Notes under the pieces: generated by a model
Database searches by the model: none
What the model saw: only the letters and a program-made list of their open reading frames with translations
What the model was told of the DNA's origin: nothing
NCBI GenBank assembly: GCA_002110485.1
Contig: MOWL01000068.1
Coordinates: 744,001 to 808,000 of the forward strand
Direction of reading: 5' to 3'
DNA from: Emergomyces orientalis
Taxonomy: Eukaryota > Ascomycota > Eurotiomycetes > Onygenales > Ajellomycetaceae
Length of the DNA: 64,000 nucleotides
Part shown: piece by piece, positions 1-11,678 of the stretch
How the letters are laid out: every line of letters starts with the position of its first letter
Numbering within the stretch: position 1 is the first letter of the stretch
Position numbers and translations under genes: made by a program

Positions 1-1566
1 TAGACAATAATGCAATCCAGTCGGTTTGACTCTTTGACGAAAGAGCAATTTTTCTAGTGGATTCGTTCTTCCACGTCCATTATCTTCCATTTTTCTTCAT
101 TTTTAATTTTTTCTTTTCATCAACCACGGCGGGGATACCCATTTTGCTTTTAAACTTTTTCCTCTTGAGAATATACCGTTCCTGTAGACGCTTAATAGTC
201 ATTCGTTCTGGTTTTGGTTTGAATGTGCGTAGCGGATTGGTTCCCGTTCCGCTGGTCCTGCTGCTCCCCACCCCGAAGTTGGAAAAGAGGCCGTCTTGTG
301 TCGTTGTGTCAGCGTGTTAGACAGCCACGGGTTTTTTTCTGATAAGGTTGTGCTGAGTGTCGACTACGCCGCATAAGACGAGTCGATTTTGAGAGTTTTC
401 TTTCTTACTTTTTTTTTTACACTTTTTGGCTTGTTCCGCCATGCTCGGACAGCATTCGCGTCACGCCTGGAGTCCACCCTTGTATTCTGGCTCCTCAACC
501 GCTATTCGTTTCCAACTTCGCATGATTATTTGGCTGCTTCTCAATGGATTGTGCCGACCACAAGTGGGCTAGTCATTTGGTAACGTTGATGACGAGCCTG
601 TGGAGGCATATGTAGGGAATGTCTGCACGATAACCGGGTTTACGGACAATTGGAAACAGGCCTGTTCTGCCGAGGGTTCATCAATCAGGGTCAAGGATTT
701 TCCATTGTTGGTGGCAGGGTGGTGCCGGTTTGGGTGTGGTGCGTGTCCGTGGTCAAGGGGTTATCTTTGTCACCTAGAGAAGGGAAACCAGGTAGTGCAC
801 AAGTGGGGCGCCGGCCGGGAGAAAAAGGCAAGAATTGAATCTTCAGCCTTCAGCCCTGCATAAGTCATATTACTGGAACAAGCTATTTGAATCAACAAAA
901 AAAAAAAAAAAAAAACGCCACGATAGACGGCCTCTCCAGGTGCATATCAGTTTGGGAGCGGAACAACAGGCCCTAGGGAGGGGGCCGGTCCCAGCCGTGA
1001 CTAGTAAACCCTAGCTCCGCACTCTTATTTTACCTTCCTATTTGTTCGTTTGGCTACGACATTGTCACCGGTTTCGTTTTTCCTTTGCCTTTTAACTAAT
1101 CACTCAGCACGCACATTTATGAAGTCACCAACTTCGGCCCTTGAGCTAGAAACCTTCTTAAGGCTGGTTATTCCATGGTGTTTTGCCCTTACATATCTTT
1201 TTATTTTTATTTTTATTTTGGGTTCCACAACAGCGAGCGTCTGTTCTTTCCCGGTATACATATACTGGGACCTACAATATGGATAGGTTCTGCGTTATTA
1301 TCTGAACGGAGGGTTACGCTCAGTTTTTGAGAGGCAATAACCACTTCATCATTGCATGCTTAAGGATGTTCCTCTGCGTCTGGGCTCATCAATCGACCTC
1401 AATTTTCTCCGTTGAGAGAAACATTTAAGAGGCATGGATCGGAACTGCTACCGTCCCAATTTGTCTCCAAGCAGCAAGTCCCTCTAGAGCCAATACCTTT
1501 AGCATACGACTCCTTCGCCCAACCAAGCACAATACCTTGCTTCCATTACCGTTTTGCACAGTAAAG
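1..1566. other. Intergenic, no gene recognised
   Basis: I see no convincing gene here. Short open frames are present on both strands but lack recognisable domains or splice-supported extensions. An uninterrupted 20-nt A tract lies at 897-916. The stretch may be promoter or untranslated sequence of a gene beyond the left edge. Confidence 0.5.
897..916 (+). repeat. Poly(A) tract, A20
   Basis: Twenty consecutive A residues. It could be a simple homopolymer or the tail of an old retroposed insertion, but I see no flanking target duplication or element body that would support the latter. Confidence 0.9.
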
Positions 1567-1818
1567 ATGTGCGATTATAAGGAAGTTGAGCATTGCTGTG
1601 GTCACAAGTTGCTCTTAGTTCACGCCTGGTGCGTTATCTATCAACAAACAGAGATAAGATGCCCACCAAATGTGATCATGTGGTATGCTCGAACTCTCCC
1701 TCTCCTTAACCAAAGCACAAGAAGGCAAAGTGAAAAAGAAGCCCCTGGGCACCAGAGCTTTACTGATTCAAAGGATCGCGGAATTAGGGAAAAGGTACCG
1801 AGAGAATGCAGTACGTAA
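1567..1818 (+). CDS. Possible small Cys/His-rich protein
   Basis: An 83-codon frame opens with ATG at 1567. Its N-terminal half carries C2, C14-C15, H18, C26 and C38 (MCDY, HCCGH, AWC, RCPPN). This pattern resembles the small CGH-type proteins common in Eurotiomycetes, which I know only as a type and cannot assign a function. The C-terminal half, after the CPPN motif, looks less protein-like. A different frame (about 1685-1909) is also open there, so an intron or a frameshift near 1680 is possible. Existence as a gene is uncertain and the 3' end is not fixed. Confidence 0.35.
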   Translation: MCDYKEVEHCCGHKLLLVHAWCVIYQQTEIRCPPNVIMWYARTLPLLNQSTRRQSEKEAPGHQSFTDSKDRGIREKVPRECST

Positions 1819-4800
1819 TACCGTCGTCTCTCCTCTGTTCGACCTTTCGTTGAGGAAACCGCCCTCCACTCCCCCCTCCATTAATAGCAGTGTCCCTTTG
1901 GCTCGCTGAAGACAAGGCGACGCGCCATATACTGCGGCGATATGTTGTGGAAATGGTGGAACGTACCATTGACTATGCACCTCAAGTATTGATGACCGTT
2001 TGTTCCCAGATCCCTGCGCAGAACTGAAGAAAAGAAGATCCCCATCTTCGTCCTCCTCCCGTTCAAACCCCTCAACCTCGTCGTGACAAGCTAGCCCTAA
2101 CCTGACGACCCATTTGCGAAATATGACAGAAAAGTTTCGTCAGAGCCACCCTCCTCATTTACTCCTGAATATTTTATTGGCATTATTTTGTCCTCTCCGC
2201 CAATCCTCACTTCTGCGATATTGAAACGAATTTAATAATCAACGGGGCGGAATAAAACCGACCAGCGGTCTCGAACCATGTTTCTTAACTGCAGCTTCAG
2301 GACAGCGACCATCTTTCAGGGTCTGGCCGTTCTTAGCTGTGGTTATAATAATAATAATGCAGCTTCGCATGACATTGGCGACAAAGAGTCGACAGGGAAA
2401 AGAAAATCAAGGCCGATGTGACCTGATGTCGATCCTTTTTCGTCCAATCAACAATTTCTCTTTCGTTTCTTTCTTTTTTCTTTCTTTTTTCTTTCTTTTC
2501 TTTCTCCTTTTCTTTAATTTTTTTTCGTTTGATTTTTCATTTTATTTTTCATTTTATTTTTATTTTTATTTATTTTTCATTTTAGTTTATTTTTAGGGCG
2601 GCATATTTTATTACCATTAATTGACATTTTTATTCGTCTGTTCCCTTTTGCAATTTTCCATTTTCCATTTGGCAAGCTCCAGGATTTCCAGTGAGTGTAG
2701 GTCACAAAGTAAAGCGGCTGCTTATAATATTATTATTCAGATTCTTGGGTTTTTTTTCTATTGTTCATTGCAAAATTTGACCATCTTCCCATTTATTCTT
2801 AAACTTTTACTTTCCTGCAAATCGAAACTTGTGTGGTCAGAAGAAAACAGAAAGCAAGAACACAACACAAAAAGGAAAGGTACCTCAACCCCGGCTTTCA
2901 CTTTCTCCTTCACCCCCTTATCTGGACGAAAGAGAGCGACAACCGACTCCCTATCCTTCAAAATTCCCCCGGGCTCTCATGGCAGATCTGCTACCACCTC
3001 CAACGCTCTTGCGAGAATATATTTATCTCATGGGAATTACCTTTCACCTATCTGCTTTGTAGCTCTTCTCACTCTCGCTGCCCTGCCTTCATTTCCTAAT
3101 CCCTTTTCAAAATTACGGAGGGGGCCAAGGAGAGGACGGAACGGAGAAAGGGAAAGAGAAAAGAGAAGCAAAGAAAAAGAAAGAAAAAGATATGACCTCA
3201 CAACCTCATCATGATTTTCATTGACCGAGGTATCAACGCCAAACATCACATCCCGCCTCTCCCCGCCCCTCCCGCTCGCCATCATCACATCGCTGATTAT
3301 TACGCGGTATTACTCGCTGCTCTCTTTGTTACCACGCGATAATGTGATGGTGTCGGCCCCATGCATGTACGTGCGCGCATATACACCCTTCTCCCCACCC
3401 TCCACATATCATTTTTGCCTTTTTTTTTTTTTTTCCACGTCTCTCCCTCTAGGCCAAGATGCCCGGTATCAAGTGAGCAAAGAGAAAAACAAAGCACAGA
3501 AAGTTTGCCAAAAATATCCTCGGTTTGAACGAGTGGAGTAAGAAAAGGAGGCCCTCTTCGTCGGTGGTACACACCCGGCGGGATTGGTCCGTCATATTTT
3601 GAAATGGCGTTTTTTCATGATGTTTTTGTAACTTCATCATTTTTATTTCCAACATTTTTTCAGTGGATACCCCACGTCCTCCTTATACGACACAGAACAC
3701 TTCCAGTCCATGTTGTCTGCTCCTTTATTCTCTTCGCGCATGGAATAAAGTTTTCAGCCGATCTCCCCGAAAATTTTGTCCTCAAACCGGGCATGATACA
3801 TTAGCTTCTGATCCTTCTTCCTCTAGCAGCTGGTTATCTCGCATTTTTATTTTTCCTTCCATCTCACCCCACCTTTTTCTTCCTCTTCTCCCGCAAGTTG
3901 ATGGGAACTACATAGTGACGTGAACCAACTACATCGTTGAAAAGCATTTCAGCCTTAGTCACGCTCAGGCACATGTGCATTTCACACTAAGCGTGGGGTA
4001 TCTCTCCAGAACCCTTCCAATACCACTAGAAGGGCAAATAAAATAAAGACCCATCTGATGCCAGCTCCCTGGCCCTCGTTTCCATCCAATTCAAGCCTAA
4101 TCCGCCCGAGCCGCCTGGCTATAGGTATGAATGGTACACTCTGGTCCGTATTTTATACATCAACGTGGGCGCATAAAGCACTGGCAAGAAGAAACCAATG
4201 CGGCCACTGGCTAGCTAGCAGTGTCTGCAAACTTCGATGGATGGAGGAGGGCTCGGGGGTTTGCAGGCAGGCACACTTACATGCATGCATGCAAGCACGG
4301 GAATCTAACGGGGCCGTCCCTCAACTTTGAGATTGGAACTGCGGGGTTGTTGGCGGCGGTGGGACGACGGGGTGAGTGGGGGATCCGGGAAAGAGGGGCC
4401 GGCGGTATGAAGATTCATATGATATGTTACATTTATTTTTATATTTTTATTCTCTTTTCGGTGTCGGAAGTTAAATGCTCCCCCACCCAGCCTCTAGTGC
4501 TTATATCTCTACACACGCTTTTTCGGTGATCAGATTTTGGGTGGTCCTGATCTAGGTCAGAAATGGAGAAAATGTCGCCAGAGTGCTCAGCGGATGATGG
4601 GCTGGTGCTGGTGGGCTTTGTGGCGAGGGAATGTAGGTACGGGAAATTTTTTACTGCTTGTCTTTCCCCCTTTCGGTTGGACAAAATCACTTGCAAGAAT
4701 TTCCACACGGGGTTTCAACTATCTATCCTGGCAGATGTTTATCAAATCGAACTTTCTTACTTTGATCCTTTGGCTCTTTTTCGGCTTACTTGATTGATAG

Positions 4801-5862
4801 TCATGCATGTTGTCATGTATGCATGCATGCATTATTCCTCACTTTCCCGACTCGCATACATACATGCGTAAGATGTACAATGCATGTGTCAAAAATAGGA
4901 GATGAAACAAAGTTTCCATGGCTTGCATGAACATGTTAGATACGGAGATCTGTATCTGTTCTTTTATCTCCTTCTCCTGGTAGTTTCTACACCTCAAGTA
5001 TTCCTCCCATTTCTCACCCCCGAATTCTTTTCTTTTCTTTTCTTTTTCTTTCATTCTTTTTCTTTCCTTCTTTCCTTTTTTCCCTCCCCCAAAAGGACGA
5101 AGATAAAACTCAAAAGTAACCAAATTTAAAACTAAATCAATGAAAATTAGAAAAGGAAAAGCCGAGAAACGGCGGCTAGTTTGAAAGAGCATTGATATAC
5201 GGAATACGGAGAAAATGTGGTCTGTACGTGTATCTATTTTAAACCTTAAATATCCGGCTTCTTTATGATAGGTATGATTTGATACTTGTGAGTGGGGGTG
5301 AGCAGCTGTGCGCATCATAAAAACGGAGATTTTTCTTTTTAATAAACAGTTAATATAGCCTCGCGCGGGGGCCTGAGTATGTGGATAGAATAATACACTA
5401 TTTAAACAGCAGTTTCTTTCTTTTTTACCCGATCAACAACAGGAAGAGAGTTTACAAAAAAAGGGGGGGGAAATGGAAAAGCTTAAAGCTGACAGATCAA
5501 TTGTTTTCTGCAGTGTACATTTATACTCCTCCACAAATGAAAATATGAGGAGAAAACACAAAAGGAACCACCAAGGGCGAGGGGATGATATACGAAAGTA
5601 TCGGAATTGACAATGATGTATCTGCATCATACTGGTTAAGGAGATGAGTGTTGATGATATGCATGTATGTATGCTTCCACAGGGTATGAAGACAAGTGCT
5701 GAAAATAAGAAGGCTATATATTAAATCCAAATATCAAACAAAAAGCGCAAGAGAAAAATAATTCAGAATTAACCAATTGTAAAATAAACAAGAAAGAAAC
5801 GAAGTAAAAGGAAACAAACAAGGAGGTGAAAAAGGGAAAGCCCTAAATTATACTCAAAACGC
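1819..5862. other. Long low-complexity gene-free spacer
   Basis: About 4 kb without a recognisable gene. It contains T/C-rich tracts (2457-2600, 3050-3120, 3418-3450, 5020-5090) that create long but compositionally trivial open frames, plus short GCAT repeats at 4281-4294 and 4818-4831. The segment next to 5862 is presumably the 3' untranslated region of YME1. Nothing else can be supported. Confidence 0.55.
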
Positions 5863-8564
5863 TCATTTTGGCGCGGGAGATTCACTAGCTGTAGGCTTCA
5901 ATCCCGCCGCCATCAGCGCATCAGGTAGTATAATTGGTGCCTTGGGAAGCGATTCGAGCTTATCCAGTTTTTCTCCCTTCAATACTTTTTCCATCTCGTC
6001 CTTCGTCAGCGTTTCATACTCCATCAATGCTTTGGTTAATAGGTCTAGTTCCTTTCGGTGCTCTGTGAGAATTGTCGTTGCGCGCATACTTGATTCCTCG
6101 ACTAGGCGTCTGACTTCAGCTTCAATTTCTTGCTTGGTCTCTGAGGATAAAGTTTTGTAGTTTGAGATAAGGTCGATAGAGCCTAGTTTCTTGGAGTAGC
6201 CATATCGTGTCACCATCGAGAAAGCGGTGTTGGTTGCATGTTGAAGGTCCTATTGGCACAAAGAAAGTTACAAGTTAGCTAATTCAAGACGGACAAACTG
6301 AAGGAGGGAAACAATAAAGTGGGAAAACATACCGATGATATACCGCTTGTGACGTTTTCAGGTCCAAAAACTAGCTCTTCAGCAGCCTTACCACCCATAG
6401 ACACGTCGATATCCGCTAAGAACTCGGTATAATTTCGCGAAACAATGTCCATTTCCGGGAGGAAATGCGTGGTACCCAATGACATGCCTCTCGGAACAAT
6501 AGTAATCTTATACAGGGGTGTCGCAGCGGGAGAGAAGTAGGCGACAAGAGCATGTCCCGCTTCATGATATGCGGTAAGAAGCTTGTCTTTCTCCCGCATA
6601 ACCCTGCTGCGCGCCTCAGCCCCCATCATTATTTTGTCCTTGGCCCAATCAAAGTCCTTCGGGCCAACCTTGGTTTGTTTGTTTTTGCTGGCATGAATGG
6701 CAGCTTGGTTGACAAGGTTTTCTAGGTCGGCGCCAGAAAAGCCAGGTGTTCCACGGGCAATAACCGTAGTGTCAACATCTGTGCTTATTTGGACGTTTTT
6801 CATATGGTGCTTTAGGATATCAACACGACCGCGGACATCAGGAAGGCCAACTACGACCCTGCGGTCGAACCGGCCAGGTCGGGTCAGAGCCTTATCGAGT
6901 AATTTCGGATAGTTGGTTGCCGCAATGATAATAACGCCAGTAGACTGCGAGAATCCGTCGAGCTCGGTCAGAAGTTGATTCAGAGTTTGCTTTACGTAAG
7001 CTGCATCTCTCTCATTTCTCTTTGCTCCGATTGCGTCCAATTCGTCAATAAATATGATCGCAGGCGCCTTGGTTCGAGCTTGAGTGAACAATTCCCGAAC
7101 ACGCTTAGCGCCTACACCAACATATACCTCATCGAACTCAGATCCAGACATATAAAAGAAAGGTACTCCAGCTTCTCCAGCAACAGCTCGAGCAAGTAGT
7201 GTTTTTCCGGTACCAGGGGGCCCAACTAGGAGCACGCCTTTAGGAAGCTTGCCACCAAGAGTGTTGAAGCGTTCAGGGTTGGTCAAAAATTCAACTAGTT
7301 CTTGAAGTTCTTCCTTGGCTTCATCGCATCCATGAACGTCACTGAACCGAACTTGCTGGTGTTGTGGTTGTGCTTCGTTGGGCTGGGAACCTCGCACGTT
7401 TTTCAGTATACCGGTAGTGTCTGCGATGATGTTGATCACGACGAAGGAGACGTAAGTAAAGAGCAGGAAAATGAAGATGAATTTGACCCAGCGATAAATC
7501 GAGCTGGAAAGAGATTCCTCCACCACAACGTAGAGAGGTGATTCCTTGGCTCCAGTACCGTCTTTTTTCGTAGAGAGTCCGATTTGTCCTCCGTTCATAT
7601 GGGCAGCAACCGCTTGTCCAACCGCCTGTAGTTGATCGTTGTTGAGGTTCTGATTTTGCGATTGAAATTGGTTCTGTCCAGGCCTGAATCCAGCACCAGC
7701 ATCTAAGCCACCGACGCGCTCAAGAGCTTTTAGGTATGTAGCCTCACTGAAACTATCACTAGCAAATTTCCCACTCCGATATCGCTCGATGATAATTGCA
7801 GGCATGTTGGCGCGGAGCAAGGCGCTGTAAAACGCATTTTGGGCGCTCACACTTCGAGGTTTGCTATTTGCAGTTCTCTCAGTGTGGGCTAAGACATTCT
7901 GGAAAGGCCCTCCGTAAAGGAATCTGTGCTGCTGAATCTGTGAAATTCCTTTCAATTTCGGAATACTCCGCAAGCGGTCGAGTTGGAGGAGAGAAATGGT
8001 AGAGTACTGGCGATGGGAGTTCGATTTTATACTGTTCGCCGTCGAAAGAGACCTAGTGTTCCAGATAGTTGTCCGAGTCGCTAAAACCCGTTTGTTAGCC
8101 AGGCAGAGAGAAGCGTGGTTGCATAAATTTAACGTACGGGAAGAAAATATCGATGACAAGGTCTGCTGGTCAAACGCACGCTTTGTGGGCGAGCCGCGTC
8201 GAAGTGAGTTAATTGGAACTGACTTCAAACACTGCGGAAGGGCCAGAGTAGACTGAATATGAGATCATTAGTAAGGATTCCTGTGGAAATATATGGCCGA
8301 GCAACTTACCGTTGAAGATTCATCCCGGCGTCTCTGTAGAAGATCATGACGTCCTTTGGCTGGGCGAATTTCCGACGATGATGGCCGACTGAAATTCTTC
8401 CATGGCGTTGCCAAAGCATTAGCCACCGAAGGCCAGAGATCCGTTGTCACAGCCGCCGCATTCTGCATGTTTTTAGGGATCAGTAAGTAATACACTTTGC
8501 CTCAAAGAGGGGAAGAGAGGGTGGCATTTCATACCGGCAGGCAGAGCGGAGCGTTAAAGGCCAT
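5863..8564 (-). CDS. YME1: Mitochondrial i-AAA protease (YME1/FtsH family)
   Basis: ATP-dependent zinc metalloprotease of the mitochondrial inner membrane, facing the intermembrane space, where the family degrades unassembled and regulatory inner-membrane proteins. Four exons: 8564-8535, 8462-8310, 8252-6333 and 6249-5863; introns start GTATGA, GTAAGT and GTATGT; 829 codons. Visible in order: a basic Ser/Arg-rich presequence; one membrane segment at about 316-338 (WVKFIFIFLLF onward); Walker A GPPGTGKT at 405-412; Walker B FIDELDA at 462-468; the second region of homology; zinc motif HEAGH at 624-628. The Asp expected as third zinc ligand (DLQHATNTAF) is the first codon of the last exon, so an ORF ending before that intron would lack it. 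The start was chosen because MAFNAPLCLP joins in phase to the NAAAVTTDLW exon. It is divergent from the gene at 9352. Confidence 0.96.
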
Positions 8565-9351
8565 CTTGCGGCCGATGATTCAGCCAAACAATAGGATATA
8601 ACTCTGGACTTGGCTGAATGAGGGTCTGGGTTTCAGCTGAGTAAATCCATTCAGTATGAAGAAGACGCCAGAGCCATTGTTGAGGAGCTCGAACAAGACC
8701 AGGGCGTTGAGAGTTGGCGAGGGAATGAATCTTCTTTCATCGTCCCAGCAAGAAAGCGGCGAATTTGTTTGAGTTCAAAGATATTGCCACTTTGGCACAA
8801 GAGCCGCGCCGTAGCCGAGGATCGCCCACTAAGAGGCATTCATTAGTCATCAGCTACCAATCCAATCCATGGGTATCAGCAGTGTCGTGCATCCAAAAGT
8901 TCGGTTTCCTCCGAGCTGAAGGATAATAAATTTACTATCTAAAATAACTCTACTAATGGGGTTAACTTTGGGGAATATTCTCTTCTCAGGAATCAGATCT
9001 ATTTCATTAAAATCACGTGACTAGATCAGAAGGTTGGTTCGTATTTTTTTAAATGCAGAATGAACGTTCCAGAACAGCGCCAAAACCAAACTTTGATGCC
9101 AAACTTCTCCCGCACGCAGGGGGTGGTAAATACTAAAGAGTCTAGCTACGTGGCACACTCGAGCTTATGTACTTTTTGTCCCTCTTCTTTTTAAAAGATA
9201 AAAAGCAATATTATATGTGGTACACCGTTCTCATTTTGCAAATATGTGCCAAGTGAAAGACGGGCAACGAAGTAAATATTACTACTACCTACAGCGGGTA
9301 TCTATGGATGACTGTTGTTCACACCGTACGAACACCTGACAATCGCAATCC
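8565..9351. promoter_or_regulatory. Divergent intergenic region, YME1 / OB-fold-like gene
   Basis: A 787-nt spacer between two divergently transcribed starts, so it should hold both promoters. I see no open frame worth calling. AT-rich stretches lie at 8935-9060 and 9190-9290. No individual operator can be supported. Confidence 0.5.
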
Positions 9352-10458
9352 ATGCTGGTGAAGGTCATAACCTTAACGGGAGCACCCCGCCCTAGTGCTC
9401 TGAGGTGGGAAGAGTCAGATCTCTTGAACGAATGCTGGTTTTGCCGCACTGGTCGTGGCGATGGATACGGTACCGCGGCAGCGGGTTCGGTGCGATGGCG
9501 GGCCATTGACCAACGCGACGGTCATTATGGCTTCCCGGGAGAACAGGACGAAGATGATGAGAATATGATGAATTTTGGAGATACGGAATTTTTTGCACTG
9601 GGTGGTGCAATTGAAAGACATACCGGTTTACAGGTGACAATAGATACCGAGCTGGAAGCTGGGTCGGAATTCTATGATCATTCTTTTGCGGTGCATGAAG
9701 GGGGAGGAGACTCTACCATGTTGAGCGGGATGGAGTCGTTTTCCACGGAATCCAACTTCGAGACTACCTTGGATGATACCAGTATGGTGAGCGTGGCACA
9801 CCAGTCGGCCGAGGAAAGTAATAATAACAACCATCAACATCCCCTGCCACCTCCTTTAACTGGGCATTTGGGCGATCTAAAAGACATCCCCAACGCTGCA
9901 TATCTCCATTCGATCTCCCCTCGAATGATCCCTATCAATCTGATCGTCGCGATAATCGCGATATACCCGCGCAAACGCGTGCGAACTCGTTGGGGATACG
10001 AGACCGATGTTGTAGAGTTAGTGGTGGGTGATGAAACGAGGTCAGGATTCCGGATCACTTGCTGGTTGCCCCTGAAGGACAAATCGCGAGATGGTACGAA
10101 GCAAGACCTGGATGGGTCGATACGAGGTTTACGTCCACGAGATATAGTTCTTTTCCGGTCTGTGGCGCTGAATAGTTTTCGGGGGAAAGTCTATGGTCAG
10201 AGCTTGAAGGGTAACATGACGAAAGTTGATCTTTTACATCGGAGGCCTATTGACCTTAACGATAGTGAGGGACTGTTCACCCTCCAAATCCTCGCCGATC
10301 GAACTAGTGATTCTCACCCACAGCTGATGAAGGTGATAAGAGTTAGAGATTGGATTTTGGATTTTATCAGTCCTCATATTCATGGGAAAATCAATCAGCC
10401 ATCGATTCGGCCTGGAGGAACAGGGGGCGAACGGTGTCTCCCACCAGATACCCAATAA
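9352..10458 (+). CDS. Conserved-type protein with possible OB-fold
   Basis: Single-exon 368-codon gene. The first ~190 residues are acidic and low in structure (for example EDEDDENMMNF). The segment from about residue 190 to 345 alternates hydrophobic beta strands with basic residues: ISPRMIPINLIVAIIAI, then VVELVVGDETRSGFRITCW, GLRPRDIVLFRSVAL, and KVYGQSLKGNMTKVDLLHR. This strand-turn-strand pattern is what one sees in OB-fold nucleic-acid-binding domains. That is a pattern judgement, not a match to a named family. The start at 9352 is the first ATG of the frame and is plausible. It is divergent from YME1. A role in DNA or telomere maintenance would fit an OB fold but is speculative. Confidence 0.72.
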   Translation: MLVKVITLTGAPRPSALRWEESDLLNECWFCRTGRGDGYGTAAAGSVRWRAIDQRDGHYGFPGEQDEDDENMMNFGDTEFFALGGAIERHTGLQVTIDTELEAGSEFYDHSFAVHEGGGDSTMLSGMESFSTESNFETTLDDTSMVSVAHQSAEESNNNNHQHPLPPPLTGHLGDLKDIPNAAYLHSISPRMIPINLIVAIIAIYPRKRVRTRWGYETDVVELVVGDETRSGFRITCWLPLKDKSRDGTKQDLDGSIRGLRPRDIVLFRSVALNSFRGKVYGQSLKGNMTKVDLLHRRPIDLNDSEGLFTLQILADRTSDSHPQLMKVIRVRDWILDFISPHIHGKINQPSIRPGGTGGERCLPPDTQ

Positions 10459-11678
10459 CTTAACTTTTAGCGAAAGAACCGGACTTATGTATAAACTTGG
10501 TCGGTGAAACTGAAAATGTTAGTGTTGATTGTCAGTGTTCTTGAACTCACATTGCCGCCGTTTGCAGCGGGAAGCCGTGCGATTGAACGACCCCAGCCCT
10601 TATCATATGATGCCAGGAATATCCCTAAGTTTGTTAATTGTTGTTTCACGAAGGAATTCTTCGGGAATGTCTAGGTCATGGGATTGGAAAGTGCCAAGTT
10701 TCAAGGAAGTTGAAAGTAATGTTTTAACTATTTTTAATTTTCTTGGATGGGATAGTCATAGACCACTGTCGTTAATCCCCAGGATATTGGCGCGAAGTTT
10801 TCAATGCTGCCCATTTTTTCTCTATTGTTATTTTCGCTAGAATTGTATATGAATAAAGAGACTTTTTTTTTGTCTTCCCAGGCGTCCATTTCCCCGCGGC
10901 GGGACCAGGGAAATTGGACGTGCGAATGGTGGGAATCTAGAATGAACAGAAAATTGTACTCCTCAAAACTGAATAAATTTTCCCAAAAAAATATCCTATC
11001 GTTGTCTTTAAAGAGTTTCCGAAGCCCCAACCGGAAACATCGCCGGCAAAGGTAAAATACGTATTAAGCTGCAGCAGGCGGGCAAATTAAACCACCTGGC
11101 AAACACCAGCAACGAGCCAGTCAAGGGCGAGATGCGATCGCCAGTATCAGATGACAGCAAACTGGCGCTTCCATGGATTTAAATTTATTCTGTCTTAGCT
11201 GGGTTTGCTTTCTGGAAGAGTAGTCCCTCTTGGTAGAGGCGGTACCTAAGATCGACGTACCTTAGAAAACCTTTACCACCCAGTGTGCTAGCTATGCTCT
11301 GTCAGAGGTACCTTGCACCCGAGTCACTCCATTCCCCCCCCATGTCCACTAGTGTGTCCAGGTGGCTTCGTCGTCCTTGGCTCGAACAACTCTCATCCCA
11401 TCAGAGACAGAATTCATACCACGTCTTTCCTTTTCTCCCCTTTACCTTTACCTGTAACCTCTCCCCCCAGGCACTCGACTCTCTCAATAATAATACTCTC
11501 AATTCCTCCAGCTCTCTCTGCTATTTACTGCCTTTTTCTCCTTGTTTGGCTCTTCGCACGGTTGTTGACCTTACTCTTATTGTACTCCACATTCTAATCA
11601 GGGCCTGTCTTAACGGTTTCCCTCCCCCTTACTCCCCCTTACTCCCCCTCGAGCCCTACCTAATATTTCGAAACAACC
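10459..11678 (+). promoter_or_regulatory. Intergenic and pyrimidine-rich leader of MPG1
   Basis: No gene is supported. The last ~300 nt before the MPG1 start (11320-11670) are strongly C/T-rich on the coding strand, as is usual around fungal transcription starts. They contain three near-perfect 10-bp units (actccccctt type) at 11621-11650. Confidence 0.5.

Noticed and set aside
895..916. Poly(A) tract as a retrotransposon end
   Set aside because: No element body, target-site duplication or coding relic adjacent to it.
2255..2290. tRNA-like B-box (GGTTCGAGACC on the minus strand)
   Set aside because: No matching A-box at the right distance, no acceptor stem and no anticodon arm.
2339..3214. 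Long plus-strand open frames (85 and 197 codons)
   Set aside because: They are products of T/C-rich low-complexity sequence (Phe/Leu/Ser runs, Arg/Lys/Glu tail) with no domain or splice support.
4839..5318. 159-codon minus-strand frame
   Set aside because: Its Lys/Glu-rich centre comes from a T/C tract on the other strand; the rest shows no family resemblance.
8970..8995. Possible heat-shock element near YME1
   Set aside because: GAA/TTC units are present but their spacing departs from the alternating 5-bp pattern.
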